From Salegentibacter holothuriorum (GTDB lineage Bacteria > Bacteroidota > Bacteroidia > Flavobacteriales > Flavobacteriaceae): a stretch of DNA of 64,000 nucleotides. The stretch's first letter is position 1. Each line of letters starts with the position of its first letter. The notes under the pieces were generated by a model. The model was not told where the DNA came from. It saw nothing but the letters and a program-made list of their open reading frames with translations, and did not search any database. Location of the stretch: positions 248,001 through 312,000 of the forward strand of contig NZ_FUYY01000001.1 in assembly GCF_900168045.1 (NCBI RefSeq), written 5' to 3'. The position numbers were made by a program, and so were the translations under genes. This document shows, one piece after another, positions 51,670-59,045 of the stretch.

Positions 51670-52849
51670 CTTTAGCGAAAATTAAAGAGGTACAATTACC
51701 CCCGAATCCGAAGGAATTTGATAAAATAAAATCCAATTTCTTTTCTTTCACTTCGGTAACTGGTTGTAAACCGGTTTCACTCATTGATTGAGAGAAATTA
51801 AGATTTGGAAATATTTGCTGTTTATTCAAGCTTATCAAACTGTAAACTGCTTCTAAAGCACCAGCGGCAGCCAGGGTGTGGCCAGTAAAAGCCTTGGTAG
51901 AACTAAAATCGGGAATAGTATCGCCAAAAAGTATTTGTAGAGCTCTGCTTTCGGAAAGGTCATTGTTTTTGGTAGCTGTGCCGTGCGCGTTGATGTAATT
52001 TATATTTTCTGAGCCAATTTCTGCAATTTTCAGCGCTTCTTGCATCGCTAAAAATGCGCCTTCCCCATTTTCTGATGACGCAGTTTGGTGAAAGGCATCA
52101 TTGGTATTTCCATAACCCATAATTCTTCCTAAAACAGGTTTTCCATTTAATTCCTCATCGGCTTCTAAAACCAGATACGCAGCACCTTCCCCTAGATTTA
52201 ATCCGTTACGATTTTCATCAAAAGACAGACAATGTTTTTCAGAGAGGATCATCAAAGAATTAAATCCGTTCAAAGTGAATTTGGTTAGGCAATCTGTTCC
52301 GCCAACAATTACGCGTTTTAATTTTCCAGCTTTAATCATTCTGGCGCCCATCATAATTGCATTCGCTCCAGAAGAACAGGCGGTACTAATTGTACTTACA
52401 AAGCCTGAAATACCGATATGTTCCGCTATTTTTTCAGTGGTAAATCCGGGATGTTGCGCACGTATAAAACGACTGTTTTCAGTTTTACCTTTAGTAAACT
52501 CTTTAAAATAATTTTCGGTTGCATCTATCCCGCCCACGCTGGTGCCTGAGATAAAACCGGTTTCAGCGTCAATTTTCACCTTTGACTGATCCAGGGCTTC
52601 GCTTACAGCTAAACTCCCAAGCAGAGCAGCACGAGTAAAACTATGATCTTGAGGTAGGTTTAAACTTTCTGCCAGTGATTTATTGGAAAATTTAATTTCC
52701 CCAACCGGTAAATTTTTATGGGTAGTTTTAAGAAATTCAGGAAAACTAATTCCGCTTTTTGAAGAAAACAGCGACCTATAATTTGTCTCAGTATTGTTGC
52801 CAATAGCAGAAATAATTCCCATTCCGGTTATCGCAACACCTTTGTTCAT
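51659..52849 (-). CDS. Beta-ketoacyl-ACP synthase (FabF/ApeO-like), active
   Basis: The 396-residue enzyme has an intact ketosynthase triad: Cys158 in STISTACSSGANAIM, His289 in INAHGTATKNND, and His324 in FTGHTLAAAGALE. It also has MGIISAIGNN at the start and NGLNLGEGAAYLVLEAD in the middle. Extension of the polyene chain by two carbons per turn, from an aryl starter and malonyl-ACP, is the inferred job. It overlaps the chain-length-factor gene and is 3 bases downstream of the ACP gene, so the three should be made together. Confidence 0.9.
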   Translation of the reverse strand: MNKGVAITGMGIISAIGNNTETNYRSLFSSKSGISFPEFLKTTHKNLPVGEIKFSNKSLAESLNLPQDHSFTRAALLGSLAVSEALDQSKVKIDAETGFISGTSVGGIDATENYFKEFTKGKTENSRFIRAQHPGFTTEKIAEHIGISGFVSTISTACSSGANAIMMGARMIKAGKLKRVIVGGTDCLTKFTLNGFNSLMILSEKHCLSFDENRNGLNLGEGAAYLVLEADEELNGKPVLGRIMGYGNTNDAFHQTASSENGEGAFLAMQEALKIAEIGSENINYINAHGTATKNNDLSESRALQILFGDTIPDFSSTKAFTGHTLAAAGALEAVYSLISLNKQQIFPNLNFSQSMSETGLQPVTEVKEKKLDFILSNSFGFGGNCTSLIFAKDEA

Positions 52850-52852
52850 ATA

Positions 52853-53110
52853 CTATTGAGTACGGTTAGCTTCAATAAATTCTGCCATACTGTTTATAGA
52901 ACCAAAGATTTCACGACTTTGGGCAGGGTCGGTCAATTTTATACCGTAATCTTTTTCTAAAAGCACAATAAGTTCCAGTGCATCTATTGAATCCAGTCCC
53001 AAACCGTCACCAAAAAGCGGTTCGTCATTTTCTATATCGCCAGGCTTCATATCTTCCAGATTGAGCTGTTCGATAATACTTTCTTTAAGTTCGGCTTGTA
53101 GGTTTTTCAT
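52853..53110 (-). CDS. Acyl carrier protein of the pigment operon
   Basis: The 85-residue protein has the ACP pattern with the phosphopantetheine Ser41 in GDGLGLDSIDALELIVLLEK. It is acidic and helical as usual. I chose ATG 53110 (MKNLQAEL); the frame could also start at TTG 53119. It overlaps the start-proximal gene (half-ketosynthase) by 26 bases. Aryl-polyene systems of proteobacteria use two ACPs; only one is seen here. Confidence 0.92.
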   Translation of the reverse strand: MKNLQAELKESIIEQLNLEDMKPGDIENDEPLFGDGLGLDSIDALELIVLLEKDYGIKLTDPAQSREIFGSINSMAEFIEANRTQ

Positions 53111-53705
53111 TTTCAGCAAAATATAATTTTTTAAGGTTCTCTTCGGAAAAAGGCATATTTATTTCCGGAGAAACCAGGCACAAAAATACATCATATTCAC
53201 CATTTTCCAAGTCTAACCACCCACAAAGCACTTCAGAAGACTTTCCTGAAGTCAATAAACTTTCGGAATAATTCTTAAGTAATTCAGCATTAAAACTATC
53301 TGATACAAAAAAAGCGTTTTCACTCTGCAGTTTAAATTTTATACTGATCTCGCCCAAAACAATATTTGGAAGCGTATAAACAAAAAGCGTAGGGGAAGCA
53401 AAACTTGAGATACTTTCGTGAAATTGTCTGTCGGTTTCAAGGCTCGAGGCATTATTAGAAAGAATAAGCGCGGTATCTGGTGAAATTTTATGTTCTCTAA
53501 AAAGAATTTCAGCTCCTAAAATTCCTAATTTAGAAAGGCCGTCCATTTTATGGAATTTTGGATACTTCAATTCTAAAAAATTATAAACCGCTTTAAAGAA
53601 AATACTTAGGTCTGTTTCAGAAGAATTAAAAATCACTTTTTCAGAATTTGAAACCTTTCCATTTTTTATTTTAACCCAATTTTTTATGTAGAAATCCTGT
53701 TGCAT
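53085..53705 (-). CDS. Half-size ketosynthase-like protein, non-catalytic
   Basis: The 206-residue protein resembles the N-terminal half of a ketosynthase: YPKFHKMDGLSKLGILGAE, ALILSNNASSLETDRQFHES, and PNIVLGEISIKFKLQSENAF, the segment that normally leads to the nucleophile. Where the Cys should be it reads FFVSDSFNAELL, so it cannot catalyse condensation. The C-terminal half with both His residues is missing. Small 3-oxoacyl-ACP-synthase-like proteins of this sort occur in flexirubin clusters. It may act as a scaffold for the ketosynthases or ACP. It overlaps the ACP gene by 26 bases and abuts the upstream ketosynthase gene. Confidence 0.7.
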   Translation of the reverse strand: MQQDFYIKNWVKIKNGKVSNSEKVIFNSSETDLSIFFKAVYNFLELKYPKFHKMDGLSKLGILGAEILFREHKISPDTALILSNNASSLETDRQFHESISSFASPTLFVYTLPNIVLGEISIKFKLQSENAFFVSDSFNAELLKNYSESLLTSGKSSEVLCGWLDLENGEYDVFLCLVSPEINMPFSEENLKKLYFAENEKPTSRT

Positions 53706-54845
53706 TTATTCCTTTTTAAAAACCAAAGCGAGATTACAACCGCCAAAACCTGATGCGGTTTTTAATGCATAATTAATTTCCATATTCTGATTTTCCTGAA
53801 TTATAGTTAGTGATTTGGAAACCCCTAACTCTCCGAAATTTTTAGAGCTATATAATTCATTATTTAGCATAGTATGTTTCGTGATAATACTTTCTATTAA
53901 GGCTGAAGCGCCCAAAGTGTGCCCGTAATAGCCTTTTAAACTGTTCAGTGGTGTATTTTGTAAAGAACTCCTATGAAAAGCCATACTTTCCATCTCATCG
54001 TTATAAATAGTGGCTGTACCGTGCGCCGATAAAAAATCAATTTCGTTTGCAGAAATCTTAGCTTCTTTTAAGGCTTTTTGAATGCTTTGATATAAGCCTT
54101 CGCCGGTTCTGGAAGGCCCCGAAATATGGTTTGCATCATTTACTGTAGCATCTCCAATTAGAGCTATATTTCCTGAACTTTCAGGTTTATCAGTACTCAC
54201 AAGCATAGCCGTTGCGGCTTCGCCTAAACTAATTCCGTTGCGGTCTTTAGAAAAGGGTTTGCATGCCTCCTGGCTTAAAGCCTGGAAAGAATTAAAACCT
54301 GAAACTACGAAATCACTAACCAAATCGCCTCCAACAACTAGTGCATTTTTAATTTTCCCTATCCCTCCTAATCTTCTTGCCACAGCGATTCCCAGGCCAC
54401 CAGAAATACAGGCATTAGAAACTATAATGGGTGTTTGTGCAAACCCAAAAAAATTAGCAATTACCTGCCCGAGTTCACTTAATTTTAATCGATTTTCAGG
54501 GAAATTTCCGGGATCTTTTAGAAGGTTTATATTTCCCTTGGTTGTAGCAATTATAAGCGCGGTTTCATTTAAATCTAAATCTTTGTTTTTAGCTAAAATC
54601 TGCTGCACTGCCAACAGCATCATTTTTTCGAGTTTGGTATATTTTTTAATATCCCCGATGCCAACAAAAGCAGCATTTAAGAGGGATTCCTCAATAACTC
54701 CGGCGTAAAAAGAAGTTTCGATGGTCTCAGGTTTTTGTTGAAGCTGTAAACCTGATCTTCCTTCCTGAATCGCTTTTATATTTTCTTTAGTAGAAAACCC
54801 AAGCGGAGAAATAATAGCATCGTCTAAAAGGTAGAGCTTCTTCAT
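53706..54845 (-). CDS. Beta-ketoacyl-ACP synthase (second, active)
   Basis: The enzyme (379 residues) has the triad Cys146 in IIVSNACISGGLG, His275 in FLSAHGTATIYND and His309 in GYYGHTLGASALIE. NGISLGEAATAMLVSTD is another family stretch. I start it at ATG 54845, which shares its A with the thioesterase stop (TAATG), a classic coupling, rather than at ATG 54872 inside the thioesterase gene. A second homodimeric ketosynthase (ApeR) is known to be needed in aryl-polyene systems, and this protein may play that role by starting or extending the chain. Confidence 0.87.
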   Translation of the reverse strand: MKKLYLLDDAIISPLGFSTKENIKAIQEGRSGLQLQQKPETIETSFYAGVIEESLLNAAFVGIGDIKKYTKLEKMMLLAVQQILAKNKDLDLNETALIIATTKGNINLLKDPGNFPENRLKLSELGQVIANFFGFAQTPIIVSNACISGGLGIAVARRLGGIGKIKNALVVGGDLVSDFVVSGFNSFQALSQEACKPFSKDRNGISLGEAATAMLVSTDKPESSGNIALIGDATVNDANHISGPSRTGEGLYQSIQKALKEAKISANEIDFLSAHGTATIYNDEMESMAFHRSSLQNTPLNSLKGYYGHTLGASALIESIITKHTMLNNELYSSKNFGELGVSKSLTIIQENQNMEINYALKTASGFGGCNLALVFKKE

Positions 54846-55264
54846 TAAAGCAACTTCATTTTCTTTTTCCAATCTAAGAAAAACGTCGGATTATTTAAGA
54901 CTAATTCCCGATTTTTATCCAGAAATACCTGCGTTGTTTCCCCGGTGCAGATCAAATTGTCACCTTTATAAACTTTGTAAGAAAAATTGATTTTTGCGGC
55001 TTCCGAATTTTTAAAAGTGGTTTCTACTATAAATGAATCACTATATTTTAAAGGTAATTTATGTTCGCAAACAGATTTTACAATGGGTGTGGAAAATCCT
55101 TCTGCTTTTGCATCCAGGTAAGAAATACCGTGTTCCCTACCAAAGTCTTCCCTGCCTTCTTCAAAATATTTGAGGTAATTACCGTGCCAAACAATTTGCA
55201 ACGGGTCACATTCATGAAACCTAACTTTAAGTTTTGTAATGGTAATAAGCGATTTCTCCAGCAT
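54845..55264 (-). CDS. 4HBT-type acyl-ACP/CoA thioesterase
   Basis: The 139-residue hotdog protein has VRFHECDPLQIVWHGNYLKY with the catalytic Asp and the family HGNYLKYFEEGRE stretch, as in 4-hydroxybenzoyl-CoA thioesterase and YbgC. Thioesterases of this type in aryl-polyene clusters (ApeM/ApeG-like in position) release the finished acid from the ACP or proofread starter units. It is 2 bases downstream of the second dehydratase gene. Confidence 0.86.
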   Translation of the reverse strand: MLEKSLITITKLKVRFHECDPLQIVWHGNYLKYFEEGREDFGREHGISYLDAKAEGFSTPIVKSVCEHKLPLKYSDSFIVETTFKNSEAAKINFSYKVYKGDNLICTGETTQVFLDKNRELVLNNPTFFLDWKKKMKLL

Positions 55265-55266
55265 AA

Positions 55267-55716
55267 TTAATCTACAGTAACAGTTTTCATTTCAGAAGTT
55301 GCTAAAAGCTTTCCGTTTTCATCCAGGGTTCTGGCGCCAACCGAAGTTACATTCATAATTTCATGCAAAATTTCTACGTAAGTAACCAGTTTAGTGTTTG
55401 CTTTTGGAAGTCCCATAATTTCTACGGCTTTGATGGCGCCAATAAAACCTGTTTTTGGTTTATCAAGTCCGCTTAAAAATCCCTGGTAACCACGCCAAAG
55501 CGACATACTCTGCGCCATGTGTTCTATAAGTCCGGGTTCAGAAAAAATACCGTTTTCAACTAAAATATTATCTGCAGGAATAGTAAAACCTGTAGTCCCC
55601 ATCTTCTCATTATACTCCAGCAAGCTGTCTACCATCACAAATGGTGGCTTTTGAGGAATTAACTGAAGTATTCTATCTAATTCTAAAATTGGTTCTTTTA
55701 GTAAATTTTCTTCCAT
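55267..55716 (-). CDS. Hotdog dehydratase subunit with Glu but no His
   Basis: The 149-residue protein belongs to the ApeP/FabA-like hotdog dehydratases: LIPQKPPFVMVDSLLEYN at the start and NGIFSEPGLIEHMAQSMSLW in the middle. Glu65 aligns with the FabZ catalytic Glu in LEAMAQ, but the GHFPG loop is shortened and His is replaced by Ile57; in the N-terminal LPHRPPM-like motif the His is also lost (Gln22). It therefore carries only the Glu half. With the His-bearing protein of 48706-49077 a composite site could form. It is 10 bases downstream of the acyltransferase gene. Confidence 0.8.
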   Translation of the reverse strand: MEENLLKEPILELDRILQLIPQKPPFVMVDSLLEYNEKMGTTGFTIPADNILVENGIFSEPGLIEHMAQSMSLWRGYQGFLSGLDKPKTGFIGAIKAVEIMGLPKANTKLVTYVEILHEIMNVTSVGARTLDENGKLLATSEMKTVTVD

Positions 55717-55725
55717 AAGTTGATT

Positions 55726-56604
55726 TTAGCTGAAATCGTTCCAATAATCGTAATAATTATACCATTGATGCGGATATTTCTTTAACATCTTTTCCAGGTT
55801 TTCAATATAGGCTTTTAATAAATTTTGAGCCTCATTTTTCTCAGGATTATAAGGCCTGGCATAGAAATGATAGTGAAAATTCTGCTCTCTCATAATATGC
55901 ACAAACAACACAGGAATGTTATTTCGGGCAGCCAATTTAAAAGGACCCTGCGGAAATTTTACCGGTTTCCCCATAAAATTCTGAGTATAAGTTTTGGCCT
56001 GTTCGGTATAGCGATCTGCAGCGAAAACAAGAAGCTCGTTATTTTGTAGCGCCTTATTCATTTTAAAAATATGGGAAAGATCGTCTTTTAAAACTATGAG
56101 CTTTATAGCCGATTTCCCGGTAACCGATTCCAGGTAATTTTTTATCTCCTTATGTTCCAAATCTGTCACTACCAAATTCACAATAGTATGGTCGTGTTTT
56201 TTATCAAAGAAATGTTTAGCAAGGTTAAAATTTCCAATATGCGCCGTAAGTAAAATTCCGCCTTTTTTCTGTTTTAATAAATTTTGAATATGTTGAATTC
56301 CATCAAATTCAAAAGTATATTTATGTTTTAAGCCAGAGGCAATTGCCACACGGTCTAATTGAATTCTCCCGAAGGTAAAATAGCTTTTATAAACATTCAA
56401 CATCGCTCTACTTCTAGAATAACCAAGATGCTTTCTAAATAAAAAGTAGACACTTTTAGTTGAATTAAAAGCAAAAAACATAAAGTAGAGCGCTACAAAA
56501 AGAAGTACAAAATAAGATGCATAGAGACCAAAAGTTTTAATGATAAAAACATAAATCTTTAAGCCAAGGACGGTTCCCCGCGATTGTCCTTTCCAATTTG
56601 CCAT
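55726..56604 (-). CDS. LpxL/HtrB-like lipid acyltransferase
   Basis: The 292-residue protein has an N-terminal membrane anchor (YASYFVLLFVALYFMFFAF) and the LpxL/HtrB acyltransferase motif H-x4-[DE]: GGILLTAHIGNFNLAKHFF holds His and Asn, with the expected GNF turn. VFAADRYTEQ and FPQGPFKLAARNNIPVLFV are further family stretches. In aryl-polyene clusters such acyltransferases are thought to join the polyene acid to a lipid or sugar head group. It could equally be a housekeeping lipid A enzyme, but its place in the operon argues against it. Confidence 0.86.
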   Translation of the reverse strand: MANWKGQSRGTVLGLKIYVFIIKTFGLYASYFVLLFVALYFMFFAFNSTKSVYFLFRKHLGYSRSRAMLNVYKSYFTFGRIQLDRVAIASGLKHKYTFEFDGIQHIQNLLKQKKGGILLTAHIGNFNLAKHFFDKKHDHTIVNLVVTDLEHKEIKNYLESVTGKSAIKLIVLKDDLSHIFKMNKALQNNELLVFAADRYTEQAKTYTQNFMGKPVKFPQGPFKLAARNNIPVLFVHIMREQNFHYHFYARPYNPEKNEAQNLLKAYIENLEKMLKKYPHQWYNYYDYWNDFS

Positions 56605-56606
56605 AA

Positions 56607-57338
56607 TTAAGAATAAAGTCCGCCATTAATATTTATGACTTCGCCGGTAATGTAAGAAGCTTTTTTTGAAGCAAGGAAACTCACTAAATCTGCTACTTCT
56701 TCTGCTTCCCCAAAACGGTTTAATGGAATCATTTTTTTCAGCTCTTTTTCGTCAAAATCGGCGGTCATATCTGAAGTTATAAAACCGGGTGCTACAGCAT
56801 TTACAGTAACTTTTCTTTTACCAATTTCCTGAGCCAGTGCTTTGGTTGCAGAAATTAATGCGCCTTTTGCCGCCGAATAATTTACCTGTCCGGCATTTCC
56901 TTTTAAGCCGGAAAGCGAGACAATATTAATAATTCTGCCGTAACGCCTTTTCAGCATATCTTTTAATAGAGGTTGAGTAACATTATAAAAACCATTTAGG
57001 CTGGTATTGATTACAGAGTGCCAATCTTCAGGCTTCATCCACATAAAAAGTCCGTCACTGGTAATTCCTGCATTATTTACAATGATTTCAATTTCTGCAT
57101 CAGGATTATTTTTTCGGAATTCCAGAAGTGCATTTTCACTCATTTTCGAGTCAGAAACATCAAATTTAAGCAATTCACAGTGTATCTTTTCAGCCTCAAT
57201 AAGTTCTTTTGTGGCATTAGCGGCTTCGGTATTAGAATGGAAATTCAACAAAATATTATATTGTAATTCCCTTGCTAATTTTATGGCAATGGCTTTTCCT
57301 ATTCCGCGGGAAGCACCTGTGATGAGTGCGTATTTCAT
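56607..57338 (-). CDS. 3-oxoacyl-ACP reductase (FabG/ApeQ-like)
   Basis: The 243-residue short-chain dehydrogenase has the NADP loop TGASRGIGKAIAIKLA, NNAG in EIIVNNAGITSD, the catalytic Ser in INIVSLSGLKG, and Tyr-Lys in NYSAAKGALISATKALAQE. The end AEEVADLVSFLASKKASYIT with GEVININGGLYS is typical. It reduces the ketone made by each condensation. It lies 2 bases upstream of the acyltransferase gene and 53 bases downstream of the ammonia-lyase gene. The gene symbol is not given because a housekeeping FabG must also exist elsewhere. Confidence 0.92.
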   Translation of the reverse strand: MKYALITGASRGIGKAIAIKLARELQYNILLNFHSNTEAANATKELIEAEKIHCELLKFDVSDSKMSENALLEFRKNNPDAEIEIIVNNAGITSDGLFMWMKPEDWHSVINTSLNGFYNVTQPLLKDMLKRRYGRIINIVSLSGLKGNAGQVNYSAAKGALISATKALAQEIGKRKVTVNAVAPGFITSDMTADFDEKELKKMIPLNRFGEAEEVADLVSFLASKKASYITGEVININGGLYS

Positions 57339-57391
57339 GTAGTTCTTATTTTCTGGTTAAGATTAAATAAGTTCATAAATACAATCGGTTT

Positions 57392-58936
57392 CTATTTATA
57401 AACTTCATGCTTCTTAAGGTATTCTTTAACTTCGGCATTGGTTTTATACAGTGGAGCATCCGCTTTTATCTCAGGAATTATCTTGTTCATTTCTTCTAAA
57501 ACCTGCCTGGTTTTATCTGAGAGTTTCTCGCTAAAATTCAGGTAACGTAAAGCCTGGACAATAGTAATTATTTCTACCGAAAGCACTTCAAAAGCATTAT
57601 CAATAACTGTTTTAGTAATATTTGCCGCATTGGTGCCCATACTCACAATATCCTGATTATCGTTATTGTTAGGAATACTGTGAATATACATAGGGTTTGA
57701 AAGCATCTGGTTTTCTGCCGTGGTAGAAACCGCGCTAAATTGTGCTCCCTGCATTCCAAAATTAAGCCCTAGTTTTCCCAAATTTACAAAAGGAGGCAAA
57801 ATATCGTTGAGTTTATTATTGAGCAAATAATTGAGTTGGCGCTCAGCAAGCATTGACATCTTTGTGATCACCAGTTTTAACTTGTCCATTTCAAGTGCCA
57901 CATAATCTCCGTGAAAATTTCCACCGTGATAAACCTGTTCATTTTCTACATCTATTATAGGATTATCATTGGCAGAGTTCACCTCCTCAATAAGGATTTT
58001 TGCGGTATGCGCTATAGTATCGTAAACAGGACCTAAAATTTGTGGTACACAACGTAAGCTGTAATATTCCTGAACTTTTTCTTTAAAATAGGTGTTTTTA
58101 TCGGCGGCATCATTATATAAATGCTCGTTACGGTCACGAGTAAGCTTGCTATCTTTTAAATGATTTCGCATTTTTTCTGCAATATATTGCTGTCCGTAAT
58201 GTTTTTTCGCCGCATTGAGTTCGTAAGATAAATGATCGTCATAAGCCTGCACAATTTCATTGATCGCTGCAGAACAAAAAACTGACCAGTTCAACAATCG
58301 CTTAGCATAAATAACATTTACAATCCCGATGCCTGTCATTGCTGAAGTACCATTCATTAAAGCCAGTCCTTCCCTAATTTCAATCTTTATTGGCTTAATA
58401 TTCTCTTCGGAAAAAACTTCTTTGGTTTCGCGGCGTTTACCTTTATAAAAAACCTCGCCTTCCCCAATTAGCACCAACGCCAAATGCGCCAGTTGTACTA
58501 GGTCTCCCGAAGCTCCTACCCCGCCGTGTTCAAAAATTAGCGGCGTGATATTTTTATTGATAAGTTGCTGCATCACTTCGGCAACAGATTTATGTACACC
58601 GGACTTACCAAGGGAAAGGGTATTTAAACGGGCCAGCATTAAGGCTTTTACATAAAGTGCATCCATAGGTTTTCCCAAGCCCGAAGCGTGACTTCTAATT
58701 AAGTTATACTGAAGCTGAAGGCGATCTTTATCTTTGATCTTATACTGCGCCATTGGTCCAAAACCCGTATTAACGCCATAAATAACTTTATTCTTAGAAA
58801 ACTCCTTTAGGAACTTAAAACTAGCATCAATTCTTTCAAGGTTTTTTGAAGTAGGCTGAATTTCAGTATTTTCAAACAAAACCTTGTAAAAATCATCGAG
58901 GCTAAGGGTATTATTTATAGGGAGCATAGGCCGCAT
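57392..58936 (-). CDS. Tyrosine/aromatic amino acid ammonia-lyase (MIO enzyme)
   Basis: The enzyme (514 residues from ATG 58936) belongs to the HAL/PAL/TAL family. Ala142-Ser143-Gly144 in GGVGASGDLVQLAHLALVL forms the MIO cofactor. VIYGVNTGFGPMAQY holds the catalytic Tyr53, and HSIPNNNDNQDIVSMGTNAA the C-terminal motif. The selectivity loop reads LIRSHASG (Ser82-His83). The sequence is very close to what I remember of the characterised tyrosine ammonia-lyase of Flavobacterium johnsoniae. It would deaminate tyrosine to 4-coumarate, the starter of flexirubin-type polyenes. The open frame goes to 59062, but that overlaps the divergent gene and the promoter, so ATG 58936 (MRPMLPINN) is preferred. 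First gene of the operon. Confidence 0.92.
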   Translation of the reverse strand: MRPMLPINNTLSLDDFYKVLFENTEIQPTSKNLERIDASFKFLKEFSKNKVIYGVNTGFGPMAQYKIKDKDRLQLQYNLIRSHASGLGKPMDALYVKALMLARLNTLSLGKSGVHKSVAEVMQQLINKNITPLIFEHGGVGASGDLVQLAHLALVLIGEGEVFYKGKRRETKEVFSEENIKPIKIEIREGLALMNGTSAMTGIGIVNVIYAKRLLNWSVFCSAAINEIVQAYDDHLSYELNAAKKHYGQQYIAEKMRNHLKDSKLTRDRNEHLYNDAADKNTYFKEKVQEYYSLRCVPQILGPVYDTIAHTAKILIEEVNSANDNPIIDVENEQVYHGGNFHGDYVALEMDKLKLVITKMSMLAERQLNYLLNNKLNDILPPFVNLGKLGLNFGMQGAQFSAVSTTAENQMLSNPMYIHSIPNNNDNQDIVSMGTNAANITKTVIDNAFEVLSVEIITIVQALRYLNFSEKLSDKTRQVLEEMNKIIPEIKADAPLYKTNAEVKEYLKKHEVYK

Positions 58937-58954
58937 AACAGTTATATATCTTAA

Positions 58955-58985
58955 CAAATGTACTATATTTAGGCCGTATTTTAAA
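58955..58985 (-). promoter_or_regulatory. Probable promoter of the pigment operon
   Basis: On the minus strand TTTA (58985-58982), 19 bases, then TACATTTG (58962-58955). The second box is identical to that of aroC, which has the same TTTA upstream box at 18 bases. The ATG of the ammonia-lyase gene lies 18 bases beyond it. Confidence 0.6.
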
Positions 58986-59045
58986 TTGCTGATTTTTGAT
59001 TTAGCACACGAATATTTACAATAACTCAAGTTGGCAAAGTCCAAA

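Noticed and set aside
53085-53705. Frameshifted or broken full ketosynthase gene
   Set aside because: The frame ends cleanly, overlaps the ACP gene in a coupled way, and no C-terminal half is found in another frame downstream.
57392-58936. Histidine ammonia-lyase (hutH) for histidine breakdown
   Set aside because: No hutU, hutI or hutG genes lie nearby, the gene heads a polyene operon, and the sequence fits the flavobacterial tyrosine ammonia-lyase better.
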